From Abditibacteriaceae bacterium (GTDB lineage Bacteria > Armatimonadota > Abditibacteriia > Abditibacteriales > Abditibacteriaceae), in NCBI GenBank assembly GCA_019239895.1, contig JAFAZH010000037.1, forward strand, positions 1 to 64,000: DNA of 64,000 nt, given 5' to 3'. A program made the translations under genes and the position numbers. Each line of letters begins with the position of its first letter. Position 1 is the first letter of the stretch. The notes below the pieces were generated by a model that saw only the letters and a list, made by a program, of their open reading frames with translations, was not told the origin of the DNA and ran no database searches. Below, one piece after another: positions 22,550 through 30,109 of the stretch.

Positions 22550-22843
22550 CTACTTAACACAATGCACGACGACCGGGCCTTCGATGGTTTGGGCTAAGCC
22601 CTGCACCAGGTTGCCCACGTTGGGAGCCACCCAGTTGGCCGCGATGCGGTTCGATTCTTCGGCGCCTTCCTGATCGGTAAACAGGCTGATGGAAATGAGC
22701 GTATGGTCGCTGACCTGTATCAAGTTATAAGACACCAGGCCGGGGGCGCGGCGGATGAGCGGGGCAAATCCCTCTTCGACCTTTTGGACCATCTCTGTCA
22801 TGGCACCTGGATTCACGTTATAGCGTCGGATACTGGCATACAT
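22550..22843 (-). CDS. Small ABM-like monooxygenase-fold protein
   Basis: 97 residues. MYASIRRYNVNPGAMTEMVQKVEEGFAPLIRRAPGLVSY is the usual first half of a dimeric alpha-beta barrel as in antibiotic-biosynthesis-monooxygenase-type proteins. The later half has TLISISLFTDQEGAEESNRIAANWV. AAAGGAG lies 7 bp before the ATG, which rules out a longer frame from 22996. Substrate unknown; many such small proteins have no proven activity. Confidence 0.75.
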   Translation of the reverse strand: MYASIRRYNVNPGAMTEMVQKVEEGFAPLIRRAPGLVSYNLIQVSDHTLISISLFTDQEGAEESNRIAANWVAPNVGNLVQGLAQTIEGPVVVHCVK

Positions 22844-23269
22844 CAGAGTCTCCTTTGCGTTACGACCGAGGATCAGAGCGGCAAGATGTGGCGGCTGAAA
22901 GGCCATCGCTCTTGTGCTTACCCCTATTATAAGCTCTCTGACGCCCTGCGCACAATAGAAGAATCGCCTAGGCCGCCGCCGGAACACTCCTAACAACCAT
23001 ATTTCTCAAGCCTTGGAATTGGGTATGGGTTTTGCAATGCTCTTCAAATCTCAGCCAATTGTGTCCGGGGAGAGGTGGGGGCTGGCAGCGCTGGCAGCCG
23101 CAATGGGGTGAGCGCGAACTGGAGCTTAAAGCTCCCGTGCGACCAGGCTCAGCAGCGAACAATTCTGCTCATTAAACGGCATCCGCGCCGCTAAGCTTCA
23201 GGCCATAGAACAAGGGGGCTAAGACACAACACGAGTGAGGGCACATCAACAATTTAAGAGGAAGCACCC
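22844..23269. other. Intergenic region with no recognised feature
   Basis: About 425 bp between the ABM-like gene and a small zinc-ribbon gene on the other strand. A weak hairpin GAGCTTAAAGCTC lies at about 23120. I see no gene, repeat family member or attachment site. Confidence 0.5.
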
Positions 23270-23524
23270 ATGCGTAAAGCGATAAATAAGGTGCGGCGGC
23301 GCCGCGTGAACCTTAAATGTGCCTTCTGTGGCTACGCCTATCCCTTGTCCTGCCGCGTCTCATTGAGTCATGTGCGTTGTCCCAAGTGCCGCCGTCGCCC
23401 GACTCATATCAGTCCCCTGCTGCGCTTGCGCCATTGGTCGCGGTGTCACTTGCTGAAGCAGCACAACCACTCATGTCAAGATGAAAACGCTAGGCACGGA
23501 ACGAACGGCAGCGACAATTCATAA
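23270..23524 (+). CDS. Small zinc-ribbon-like protein
   Basis: 84 residues, very basic at the start (MRKAINKVRRRRVNLK). Two CxxC knuckles (CAFC and CPKC) lie 21 residues apart, with an extra Cys between them, giving a likely zinc ribbon. The C-terminal half is His/Cys-containing and probably flexible. AAGAGGAAG lies just upstream. No family recognised; it may bind nucleic acid. Confidence 0.5.
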   Translation: MRKAINKVRRRRVNLKCAFCGYAYPLSCRVSLSHVRCPKCRRRPTHISPLLRLRHWSRCHLLKQHNHSCQDENARHGTNGSDNS

Positions 23525-23609
23525 AGCTGGGCTAATACAACTTCTAATAGGGGATGCGGCGCGTGGCTTAGATCATCAAGCTTCGATGATAACGCTTAGA
23601 TTATAAAGC

Positions 23610-23813
23610 TTAGATCATAAAATGACTGTGTCCCGCGGGCAGACCTAGGGCGGTGGCAATGGTGCCAGGATTGAAATACGGGCGGGCCACGGCCAGTAAA
23701 ATCACAACCACTAAAATCAGCAAGCCGGTGCCTAATAGCAACTCGATAAGACTGTTGATGGTGCCGACGACTTTGAGTCCCTTATCTTCTTCTGGTCTGT
23801 AATGCTGGTTCAT
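23610..23813 (-). CDS. Small single-span membrane protein
   Basis: 67 residues. A polar N-terminus (MNQHYRPEEDKGL) is followed by one long hydrophobic helix (LLLGTGLLILVVVILLAVA) and a short tail with NPGTIATALGLPAG. AGGAGG lies 8 bp before the ATG, a strong ribosome site that supports a real gene. No family recognised. Confidence 0.65.
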   Translation of the reverse strand: MNQHYRPEEDKGLKVVGTINSLIELLLGTGLLILVVVILLAVARPYFNPGTIATALGLPAGHSHFMI

Positions 23814-24029
23814 AATAGCAACCTCCTGGCTCACTCACAGCAGTTTTTGGTGCCTCTTTCCGGGCCTCATTAAACCGCCTGTAAACCCTAATTTTGCACG
23901 GAAGTTGCCAAATTTTTACACCTGGAAAATGGGGTGGATTTTTGGGTAATACATCCTTCTCTTACTGACTATGAAAGAGTCACATCCACTGGTAAATGAC
24001 AATTGAGAACTTAAATCGGTAAGAGTCAG

Positions 24030-24100
24030 AACCCTCCCCTAACCCCTCCCGTTGGAGGGGAACTATCTCCTCCCCCAGTGGGGGAGGTCGGGTGGGGGTC
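24030..24100. repeat. CCCTCCCCTAACCCC palindrome
   Basis: ACCCTCCCCTAACCCCTCCC pairs with GGGGGAGGTCGGGTGGGGGT, with inner TTGGAGGGG/CCCCCAGTGG words. It lies in the 360 bp gap between two minus-strand genes; the rest of that gap is AT-rich without a visible gene. Confidence 0.75.
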
Positions 24101-24176
24101 GCATTAACAATTGAGTTTGTCAAACATCATAAACCAGTGGCTGTCAGCGCGCTCGATTCCCAGCTTGCCCGTTGGT

Positions 24177-24398
24177 TTAAGTGGTCTTCTCTTCCACTGT
24201 AATATTCAACTCAAAGCCCATGAAGGCATACGATTCTTCCTCGTCTTCCCCCTCGCTTTCGGTATCTTCGACAATGATGTTACCGGGCTCGACTTTGGTG
24301 ACGCGGTGCCCTTGTTGTAAGAGGGCGTTTAGCTCATCCACCCCATAAAACTCCAGAGTCCCGTCATTCATCTGCGCTCCAATAATATGCTCGCTCAT
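24177..24398 (-). CDS. Small acidic protein, unknown
   Basis: 73 residues, no signal peptide. MSEHIIGAQMNDGTLEFYGVDELNALLQQGHRV suggests a small beta-alpha fold; a strongly acidic stretch EDTESEGEDEEE follows. AGGGAG lies 12 bp upstream. A longer frame from 24584 translates a palindromic repeat and is not credible. No function can be assigned. Confidence 0.55.
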   Translation of the reverse strand: MSEHIIGAQMNDGTLEFYGVDELNALLQQGHRVTKVEPGNIIVEDTESEGEDEEESYAFMGFELNITVEEKTT

Positions 24399-24470
24399 GT
24401 ACTTAAAATGCTCCCTGAATTTTGCAACAAAACCACGACGCTGCAAAATCCGTGCGCCAAGCTTTTGCCG

Positions 24471-24626
24471 TGAACCACAGAGGCACAGAGAAGAGGATAG
24501 AAGATGGAGAATAGAGGATAGAAGATCGAGGATAGCCACTGGCAGTGTTACGGCGATCCTCCATCCTCTATTCTCGATCCTCAAGCTCTTCTCTGTGCCT
24601 CTGTGCCTCTGTGTCTCTGTGGTTCA
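24471..24626. repeat. Intergenic palindrome, CCACAGAGGCACAGAG + GAGGAT family
   Basis: Outer arms TGAACCACAGAGGCACAGAG and CTCTGTGTCTCTGTGGTTCA; inner arms GAATAGAGGATAGAAGATCG and CGATCCTCCATCCTCTATTC. 156 bp in all, between the small acidic protein gene and the anti-sigma gene. Confidence 0.88.
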
Positions 24627-24636
24627 TTTACAAGCA

Positions 24637-26136
24637 TTAAGACTTGGGTGCAGGATGGCTATAGATGCGGTTCAGGAAGAAGAAGGCGACGAGGACGGGT
24701 GCCCACAGGGGCGAGTAGGCGAGCAGCCAGATGACGAGGTTGACGGGCACGCGGGCGGCGAGGCCGAAAGTCTCGTAGGCCGACGCGGTGGTGTCGCTTA
24801 GATCACCTAAGACGCCAGTGGCTTTGGGCGAGTGCGCTTTTTCGGTCAACTCAACGGAGATATTAGCTAAGTCAGAGATGCGCTTGAGCAGGGTGAGCCG
24901 CGCCCGCATTTGCGCCGCCTGGATGCGCAGTTCCCGCACTTCGGCGCGTTGCTCCCAGGGCACGAGGGACACTTTCTTTTTGCGCAGGGCTTCCTTTTGC
25001 AGAGCGGCTTTGAGTTGCGATTCTTTCACGCCCAACTCGCTGCCTAAGATGCGGTCGGCGGTTTCGACATCGCTAAACTTTTCAGTGATGTCTTCCCCGG
25101 TTACGTTCTTGGCTTTGACCTCGCCCAATTTAGAAATCTGGCCCATGATGCTCTCGAACTGCTTGACGGGCACGCGGATGGTGAGCGAGGCCGTCTTAAG
25201 GCCATCGCCCCCGGTGGTCAGTTGGTTGTCGGCCACAAAGCCCCCGGCACTTTTGACCATCTGCGTCACCGCATCACTTTGCTCTTCGACCTTGGCGACC
25301 TCAACAGTTAGCCTTCCCTCTTTATGGACGCGGCGCAATGAGGATGGCATGTTATCCGTCGAGAATGCACCAGGGGGAATGGTGGGTGAGCCTGTGACGT
25401 TTCGGTTCCATCGCACACGCCCATCAGCGTAGAGAACTTCGCCTTTGGCTAAACTGCGATGGGCGGAGGGCGCAGCAGCACTTGAGGTGCTTGAGGAGGG
25501 GGTTGTCTTGATCGCACCGGGTGCGAAATTGTCGCTGCTCGACGCAGCACCGCCTGCTCCTGAAGATGGGGTTGTGTCACGTTCAGTCAGCCCCCCATTG
25601 TAGTGTATTCCTGCGCCACCCGCCGCCACGGGAGACCGGAAGGTGTCTGGTGCGCTCTCGTCTGCGCCCCCTGTGCTGGTGTTGATGGCGCTGGCAGCGG
25701 TGCTAAAGCCCCCCTTTAATCGTGTGCCCCTCATGGTGACAAAGGCTACACCAAAAAACAAGACACACGCTCCAATGGCCGCCCATTCACGCCATAATAC
25801 AGATGGTCGTGCTCTGGGCGTGACGGTTGCTGTAGAGTCCCTGTCAGCTTGCTCGATCTTGTTGTCCGTTAAGGGAGCCGTGCCCGTATCTGGCGCGGTC
25901 GCCACCGATGAAAGAATTTTGTGGCGCAACGCCGGGTCTAAAGTCGCCGTTGGGCCAAGGGTCTCGCTCTCACTGGAGCGGATTTTTTCACTGATCTGTT
26001 CCATAATCATAAGCTCCTCACGACACGCCGCGCAGTGCGCCAGGTGCCAGCGCACCAGCCACCGTCGTAGCGGCGGGAGTTCCCCGTCACGGTAGGCGAT
26101 GAGATCATCACGGTAGGTGTCGCAGTTTGGTGTCAT
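24637..26136 (-). CDS. Anti-sigma factor fused to DUF4349
   Basis: 499 residues. N-terminal zinc-binding anti-sigma domain with HLAHCAACREEL (HxxxCxxC) at about residues 35-46; a membrane helix near residues 127-147; a long Ser/Ala/Thr-rich external linker; a DUF4349 domain with VEEQSDAVTQMVKSAGGFVADNQ and TIRVPVKQFESIM; a coiled coil; and a C-terminal membrane helix. The start overlaps the sigma gene stop by 4 bp. It should hold the sigma factor at the membrane until an external signal acts on DUF4349. The signal is unknown. Confidence 0.85.
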   Translation of the reverse strand: MTPNCDTYRDDLIAYRDGELPPLRRWLVRWHLAHCAACREELMIMEQISEKIRSSESETLGPTATLDPALRHKILSSVATAPDTGTAPLTDNKIEQADRDSTATVTPRARPSVLWREWAAIGACVLFFGVAFVTMRGTRLKGGFSTAASAINTSTGGADESAPDTFRSPVAAGGAGIHYNGGLTERDTTPSSGAGGAASSSDNFAPGAIKTTPSSSTSSAAAPSAHRSLAKGEVLYADGRVRWNRNVTGSPTIPPGAFSTDNMPSSLRRVHKEGRLTVEVAKVEEQSDAVTQMVKSAGGFVADNQLTTGGDGLKTASLTIRVPVKQFESIMGQISKLGEVKAKNVTGEDITEKFSDVETADRILGSELGVKESQLKAALQKEALRKKKVSLVPWEQRAEVRELRIQAAQMRARLTLLKRISDLANISVELTEKAHSPKATGVLGDLSDTTASAYETFGLAARVPVNLVIWLLAYSPLWAPVLVAFFFLNRIYSHPAPKS

Positions 26137-26720
26137 AACGTCTCTCCGAGGGCATCCGGGCAAAGCGTTGGTGCTTCGCCCAGCACATAGGTGCCAAGAC
26201 TGCCGCGCAGACAGCGAAACGCGTTGGCCAGACGCGACTTCACGGTGCCTACGGGCACGCCCAGCACCACCGCACATTCACGGTAGGTCAAGCCATGCAG
26301 TTCATGCAAGATAATCACATCGCGCTGCACAGCCGAAAGGTCGTCGAGCGCGACCTGCACCTGATTGGAAAGCTCGCGGCGGGCGACGTGCCGGGCCGGA
26401 TCGCTGCCCCGGTCTGGCGATTCCTGCGCCACATCGTCATAAGACTCAACCACCGGCCCACGCCGCTCCCGATGGCGCAGGCAATGGTTGAGGGTCACGC
26501 GATAAACCCAGGTGGCCAGGGTAGAGTCGCCACGAAAACTGCTGATGCTGCGATACAGGTCGAGAAAGACTTCCTGCGTCACATCTTCGGCATCGGCTTC
26601 CTGCACGACATAGCGCCGCACCAGGCGATGCACCCGCGCCCCGTAGAGGTCAACGAACTCCTCAAAGGCATGAGTTTCACCTCGCCCAATTCGCCGCGCT
26701 AAGTCTGCATCGTTTGGCAC
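26133..26720 (-). CDS. ECF sigma factor
   Basis: 195 residues. Region 2: FEEFVDLYGARVHRLVRRYV, DAEDVTQEVFLDLYRSI, TWVYRVTLNHCLRHRERR. Region 4: AVQRDVIILHELHGLTYRECAVVLGVPVGTVKSRL. It is translationally coupled (ATGA) to the anti-sigma-DUF4349 gene. It directs RNA polymerase to a stress regulon, possibly including its own operon. Confidence 0.93.
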   Translation of the reverse strand: MPNDADLARRIGRGETHAFEEFVDLYGARVHRLVRRYVVQEADAEDVTQEVFLDLYRSISSFRGDSTLATWVYRVTLNHCLRHRERRGPVVESYDDVAQESPDRGSDPARHVARRELSNQVQVALDDLSAVQRDVIILHELHGLTYRECAVVLGVPVGTVKSRLANAFRCLRGSLGTYVLGEAPTLCPDALGETL

Positions 26721-26796
26721 CGTGGCTCCCTCTAATTAGCTTTCCGTCTCTTTAGTTACACAATGCGGGAAAAGGGTTCACTGTTGGGAGAAAACT

Positions 26797-26938
26797 GTTG
26801 CCGGGCATTGAAATACCCGGCAGGGAGGCTAAAGCCAAACGTCCTCGCGGACGGCTCTGGCTATCACTGTATCGTGGCGTCCGGCAGGACGCTTGGCCAA
26901 CGGCCTTCCCGCCGGGTATTTCAATGCCCGGTGTTCAA
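26797..26938. repeat. Palindrome, GGGCATTGAAATACCCGG family
   Basis: Arms of about 60 bp: GCCGGGCATTGAAATACCCG..AACGTCCTCGCGGACGG on the left and the near-complement on the right ending CGGGTATTTCAATGCCCGGT. The right arm overlaps the 3' end and stop codon of the PaiB gene. Confidence 0.85.
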
Positions 26939-27550
26939 CTCTGTCTCCATGACCGCCGCAAGCTCTTGCTCTTCGGCAAACGACGATTGCCGCAATGCAG
27001 CATAAACGCCCTGCTGGTCAGACTGGGAGCGGTTCTGACCTAACTTCCACTTGCCTTGAAGCCGGGTGATAGGAATTTCAAACCCCACGATGCCGCGCAT
27101 CATTTTAAGCTTGTAGTCAGCGGGCAAGTCGCCCGGCCAGGGTTCGGCCCTGCCAGCTTCATAGGTTTCAATTTGGGCTTGCAGCAAAGCCGCAAGCTGC
27201 TCCTGGTCTTCAATGATGTGGGGCACGCCGTAAGCATGGACAGCCACATAATTCCAGGTCGCCACAGCAGGAGCAACCTCATAATAAGAAGGCGAAACAT
27301 AAGCGTGTGGCCCGTGGAAAATCACGAGGACTTCTTGCTCCGCGGTGAAGTGTTGCCACTGCTCATTCGACCGCGCCAGGTGGCCGCGCAACGTGCCATG
27401 CGGGCCACAGTCGGCATCCAACAGTAGGGGCAGATGCGTGGCATAGGGCACATGGTCATGGTAAGTGATTAAGGTGGCGAAGCTATGCTGGCGCATAAAA
27501 GTGGCCAGCTTCTCAAAGTCCTCAACACGATTGAAAGATGGGATATACAT
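26921..27550 (-). CDS. PaiB-family FMN-binding protein
   Basis: 209 residues. Opens MYIPSFNRVEDFEKLATFMRQ; core FATLITYHDHVPYATHLPLL, HLARSNEQW, VIFHGPHAYVSPSYY and GKWKLGQNRS match the PaiB/FMN-binding split-barrel family, often called a negative transcriptional regulator. The last residues (ELNTGH) and the stop codon lie within a palindromic repeat, so the native C-terminus may have been replaced. Its role here is not clear from context. Confidence 0.9.
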   Translation of the reverse strand: MYIPSFNRVEDFEKLATFMRQHSFATLITYHDHVPYATHLPLLLDADCGPHGTLRGHLARSNEQWQHFTAEQEVLVIFHGPHAYVSPSYYEVAPAVATWNYVAVHAYGVPHIIEDQEQLAALLQAQIETYEAGRAEPWPGDLPADYKLKMMRGIVGFEIPITRLQGKWKLGQNRSQSDQQGVYAALRQSSFAEEQELAAVMETELNTGH

Positions 27551-27553
27551 GAT

Positions 27554-27997
27554 CTAAGGGTTGGCCTTGAGTAAGGCTTCCAGACCTTCTGGCACCAAGC
27601 GAATCTGGCGGGCTGCTAATTCCTCCACCGTGCGCCAGACGGCCTGAAACTCCTCGTTCACTTCCTGTTCATGGCCGGGCAAAAATGGTTGCTCATACAG
27701 TCTCTCATCCACGAAGGCGGCATCATAGATAAAAACGATTTCATGTCCCGTCGCACCGCGATAAGTAAAGATATTCTCTATTATCCCCAATAACTGCGCC
27801 TGGTGAATCTCGACGCCCAATTCCTCGCGGATTTCGCGCACCAGGGCCGCCTGGCTCGCTTCGCCAAATTCAATGCCGCCACCTAAAGGGCGACAGAACC
27901 AGTCTCGTTTCTCTGGGTCATACTCTTCAAACACCAGTATGCGGTCGCCATGCCGCAAAAGACAGATGACAATCGGTCGGATACGCTGTTGATTCAT
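27554..27997 (-). CDS. Nudix hydrolase
   Basis: 147 residues. Complete Nudix box: GGGIEFGEASQAALVREIRE then ELG, fitting GX5EX7REUXEEXGU. The N-terminal strand RPIVICLLRHGDRILVFEEYD is typical of the family. It hydrolyses a nucleoside diphosphate linked to another group; the substrate cannot be told. Three bp separate it from the PaiB gene downstream, so the two are probably cotranscribed. Confidence 0.92.
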   Translation of the reverse strand: MNQQRIRPIVICLLRHGDRILVFEEYDPEKRDWFCRPLGGGIEFGEASQAALVREIREELGVEIHQAQLLGIIENIFTYRGATGHEIVFIYDAAFVDERLYEQPFLPGHEQEVNEEFQAVWRTVEELAARQIRLVPEGLEALLKANP

Positions 27998-28019
27998 GGT
28001 TTTATTTTAGCGAGGCAGC

Positions 28020-28146
28020 ACACAGAAAGAGACGAGGATCGAGGATCGAAGATAGAGGATCGAAAACGTTAAGCGCCAGCCAGTTATCCGCTGCGTGCCG
28101 TGGCGATTCTCTATCTTCGATCCTCGATCCTCGTCTCTTTCTGTGT
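28020..28146. repeat. Palindrome with 43 bp arms, GAGGATCGAAGATAGAGG family
   Basis: Arms 28020-28062 and 28104-28146 are complementary with one mismatch (ACACAGAAAGAGACGAGGAT and on). Spacer 41 bp. It lies between the Nudix and PhyH genes. Confidence 0.92.
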
Positions 28147-28155
28147 CGAAAAATT

Positions 28156-28866
28156 TCACGCATCAGGAGTATACTGGTGCAAGTCCCAGGCGGGCATTTT
28201 GACGCCCAATAGGCGCAGGCGTTGCTCCCCCGCATTTTGCAGCGCCTGCCAGGGCAGAGGTCGGTCGAACTCATAGCGTTTGAGCCACCAGTAACCATAG
28301 TAAAGGTAGATGCCCCGACGCAAGCCTCCGGTGGTGTTGCACCCGCCACTGTGCCAGATGGCGCTGTTGATAAAGACGGCATCGCCGGGCTGGGCGTAGA
28401 CGGCCAGCTCGTCCGCTAAGGGTTGATGCCGTTGCTCGACAGGTGGCTGCGCCGTGCCTCGGTGCGAGCCAGGCACCACAAAAGTGGGGCCACGCTCCGC
28501 CGTCATTTCATCCAGATACAGAATGGTGTTAATGGAAAGCGGATAGTCGCCAGGAAAGGCAAAATCGCGGTGCCAACTGCGCTCTGGCGTGTTGCTGTGC
28601 GGCCCCTGGCGCAAGAGGTCATATTGCAGGAGTTGCGTCTGATGGCCAAAGATGGCCCGTTGCCGCTCTAAAATCGGCGGATGCTCAATTAAATCAATAA
28701 ACACCGGATGCTTGAGCAACTTTAATTGGTTGACGGGTGGCCCCTCGGTTTCCCATACTTGGTCAAACGCTGCTTGCACCGCCTCCAAATACTTCCCACT
28801 CAACACGGCTGGCGCGTGATAATAACCTTGCTCTAAAAATGCTGTCTTCTCGGCTGCATTCCACAT
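28156..28866 (-). CDS. Phytanoyl-CoA dioxygenase (PhyH) family protein
   Basis: 236 residues, soluble. PhyH-type iron ligands: WHRDF supplies His and Asp, IWHSGG the distal His; GGLRRGIYLYYGYWW carries the Arg expected to bind 2-oxoglutarate. GPTFVVPGSHRGT is another family motif. These Fe(II)/2-oxoglutarate enzymes hydroxylate varied small molecules. The substrate is unknown and no pathway partner is adjacent. Confidence 0.88.
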   Translation of the reverse strand: MWNAAEKTAFLEQGYYHAPAVLSGKYLEAVQAAFDQVWETEGPPVNQLKLLKHPVFIDLIEHPPILERQRAIFGHQTQLLQYDLLRQGPHSNTPERSWHRDFAFPGDYPLSINTILYLDEMTAERGPTFVVPGSHRGTAQPPVEQRHQPLADELAVYAQPGDAVFINSAIWHSGGCNTTGGLRRGIYLYYGYWWLKRYEFDRPLPWQALQNAGEQRLRLLGVKMPAWDLHQYTPDA

Positions 28867-28930
28867 AGCTCATTTAACCCGTAATCCAGTCGTTCCTGCT
28901 GCGCACCTTTAGACAATACAGCATTCGTTC

Positions 28931-29914
28931 TCACATCGGCAAGTCCGCCCAACGGCGCGGTGGGTACTGGTTGCGACACTCGGCAATGACACGGCCTATA
29001 TCGTGCCGCGTTTGTGTCTCAAATAGTTCCTCGCTGTATAACAGGCGTTGCACCACCGCATCCAGGCGAAAGCACCACAGTAGGGTCATCAGGGGATTGA
29101 TAAACAAATAACTGCTTTGGGTGCGATACGTGGCGTGATAGTCACCAAAGTGACCTTCAATCGCGGAGAGAATGGAGGACGACACAATACTCGGATGATG
29201 CGGCATTTGGAGAAAAACGAAAGTGGCGGCCTCTTGATAAAGCTGCACTTCGGGCATGTCTTGCATCAGGCTCCACATGCCCAAGAATCCACCGGACTGG
29301 GTGATGGCGGCAACCGATTCCAGGAACTGAGCATGACACACGCCATGAAAGGTATCCACGCCGAAACCGATGCAGGTGATTAATTTGCGTGGCACTTGCA
29401 ATTGGCTCACTGCCGCCAGGCTCGCCAGGTCTTCGTGCGGTGTGCCCAGGCCCGCTTCGTCGCCACGCATTAGGCTATCCGTGCCGCCGTCTACAAGAAT
29501 AATGGTATCGAGGTCAAGGTCTTTGACTAATTTCTCATAGCCCTCGCGGATCGGCACCACACCCGTGTTCTCAAAGCAATAAATCGGCACCGCTTCGCCG
29601 CGTTGATGGAACCAGTGTGCCAGGAAGAGTTCAGGAAAATAATACTCGCTGCCCGTCGTCTCGGCAGTGACTTCAACCAGGGCGGGCGTGAGTTTGCGTC
29701 CCGTGGATGCGCCGATATTAGCAAAGGAAAGATTCGCCAGATGAACTTGCTTGCCCATGCGCCGTAAGCCGAAATAAAGCGGCAGCCCTGTAAAGACATC
29801 AAAGCCGCCACCGGCCCCGGCGACTAAGATGCGTTCAGCAGGGGCGAGGTGGTCAAAGAAGGGTAAACGCAGAAAATCCATAAAAGTTACGCTCTCATCG
29901 TGCCATCGGCGCAT
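28931..29914 (-). CDS. DUF1152 family protein
   Basis: 327 residues. RILVAGAGGGFDVFTGLPLYFGLRRMG looks like a nucleotide-binding loop; later ILVDGGTDSLMRGDE..GTPHEDLASL and GFGVDTFHGVCHAQFLE are typical of DUF1152. The family is thought to hold a Rossmann-like fold; its activity is unknown. No clear ribosome site; an ATG at 29881 is an alternative start. Confidence 0.8.
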   Translation of the reverse strand: MRRWHDESVTFMDFLRLPFFDHLAPAERILVAGAGGGFDVFTGLPLYFGLRRMGKQVHLANLSFANIGASTGRKLTPALVEVTAETTGSEYYFPELFLAHWFHQRGEAVPIYCFENTGVVPIREGYEKLVKDLDLDTIILVDGGTDSLMRGDEAGLGTPHEDLASLAAVSQLQVPRKLITCIGFGVDTFHGVCHAQFLESVAAITQSGGFLGMWSLMQDMPEVQLYQEAATFVFLQMPHHPSIVSSSILSAIEGHFGDYHATYRTQSSYLFINPLMTLLWCFRLDAVVQRLLYSEELFETQTRHDIGRVIAECRNQYPPRRWADLPM

Positions 29915-30109
29915 ATCAGGCCAATGGCCTTAATGGGCTGATTTCCCTGCAAAGTTTAACGTTGTTGCCCTATCGCCAGGCAGGGCGCGGGTTGCTATAC
30001 TGTCTCCTTAACGCGGATACTGACGCGGATTCCCATTGCTGCCCCTCATTGCTGCCCTTGTTCTTTAACGCGCCATCTGTCCGCATCCCAAGTGCGAGGA
30101 GTGAGCATC

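Noticed and set aside
22450-22560. N-terminal extension of the GDPD enzyme by 37 residues
   Set aside because: The extension is the translation of a palindromic GATGAGGGATG repeat, and the family signature begins right after the internal ATG.
24471-24626. Repeated short words suggest a CRISPR array
   Set aside because: The words form one inverted repeat with two arms, not regularly spaced direct repeats with unique spacers, and no cas gene is present.
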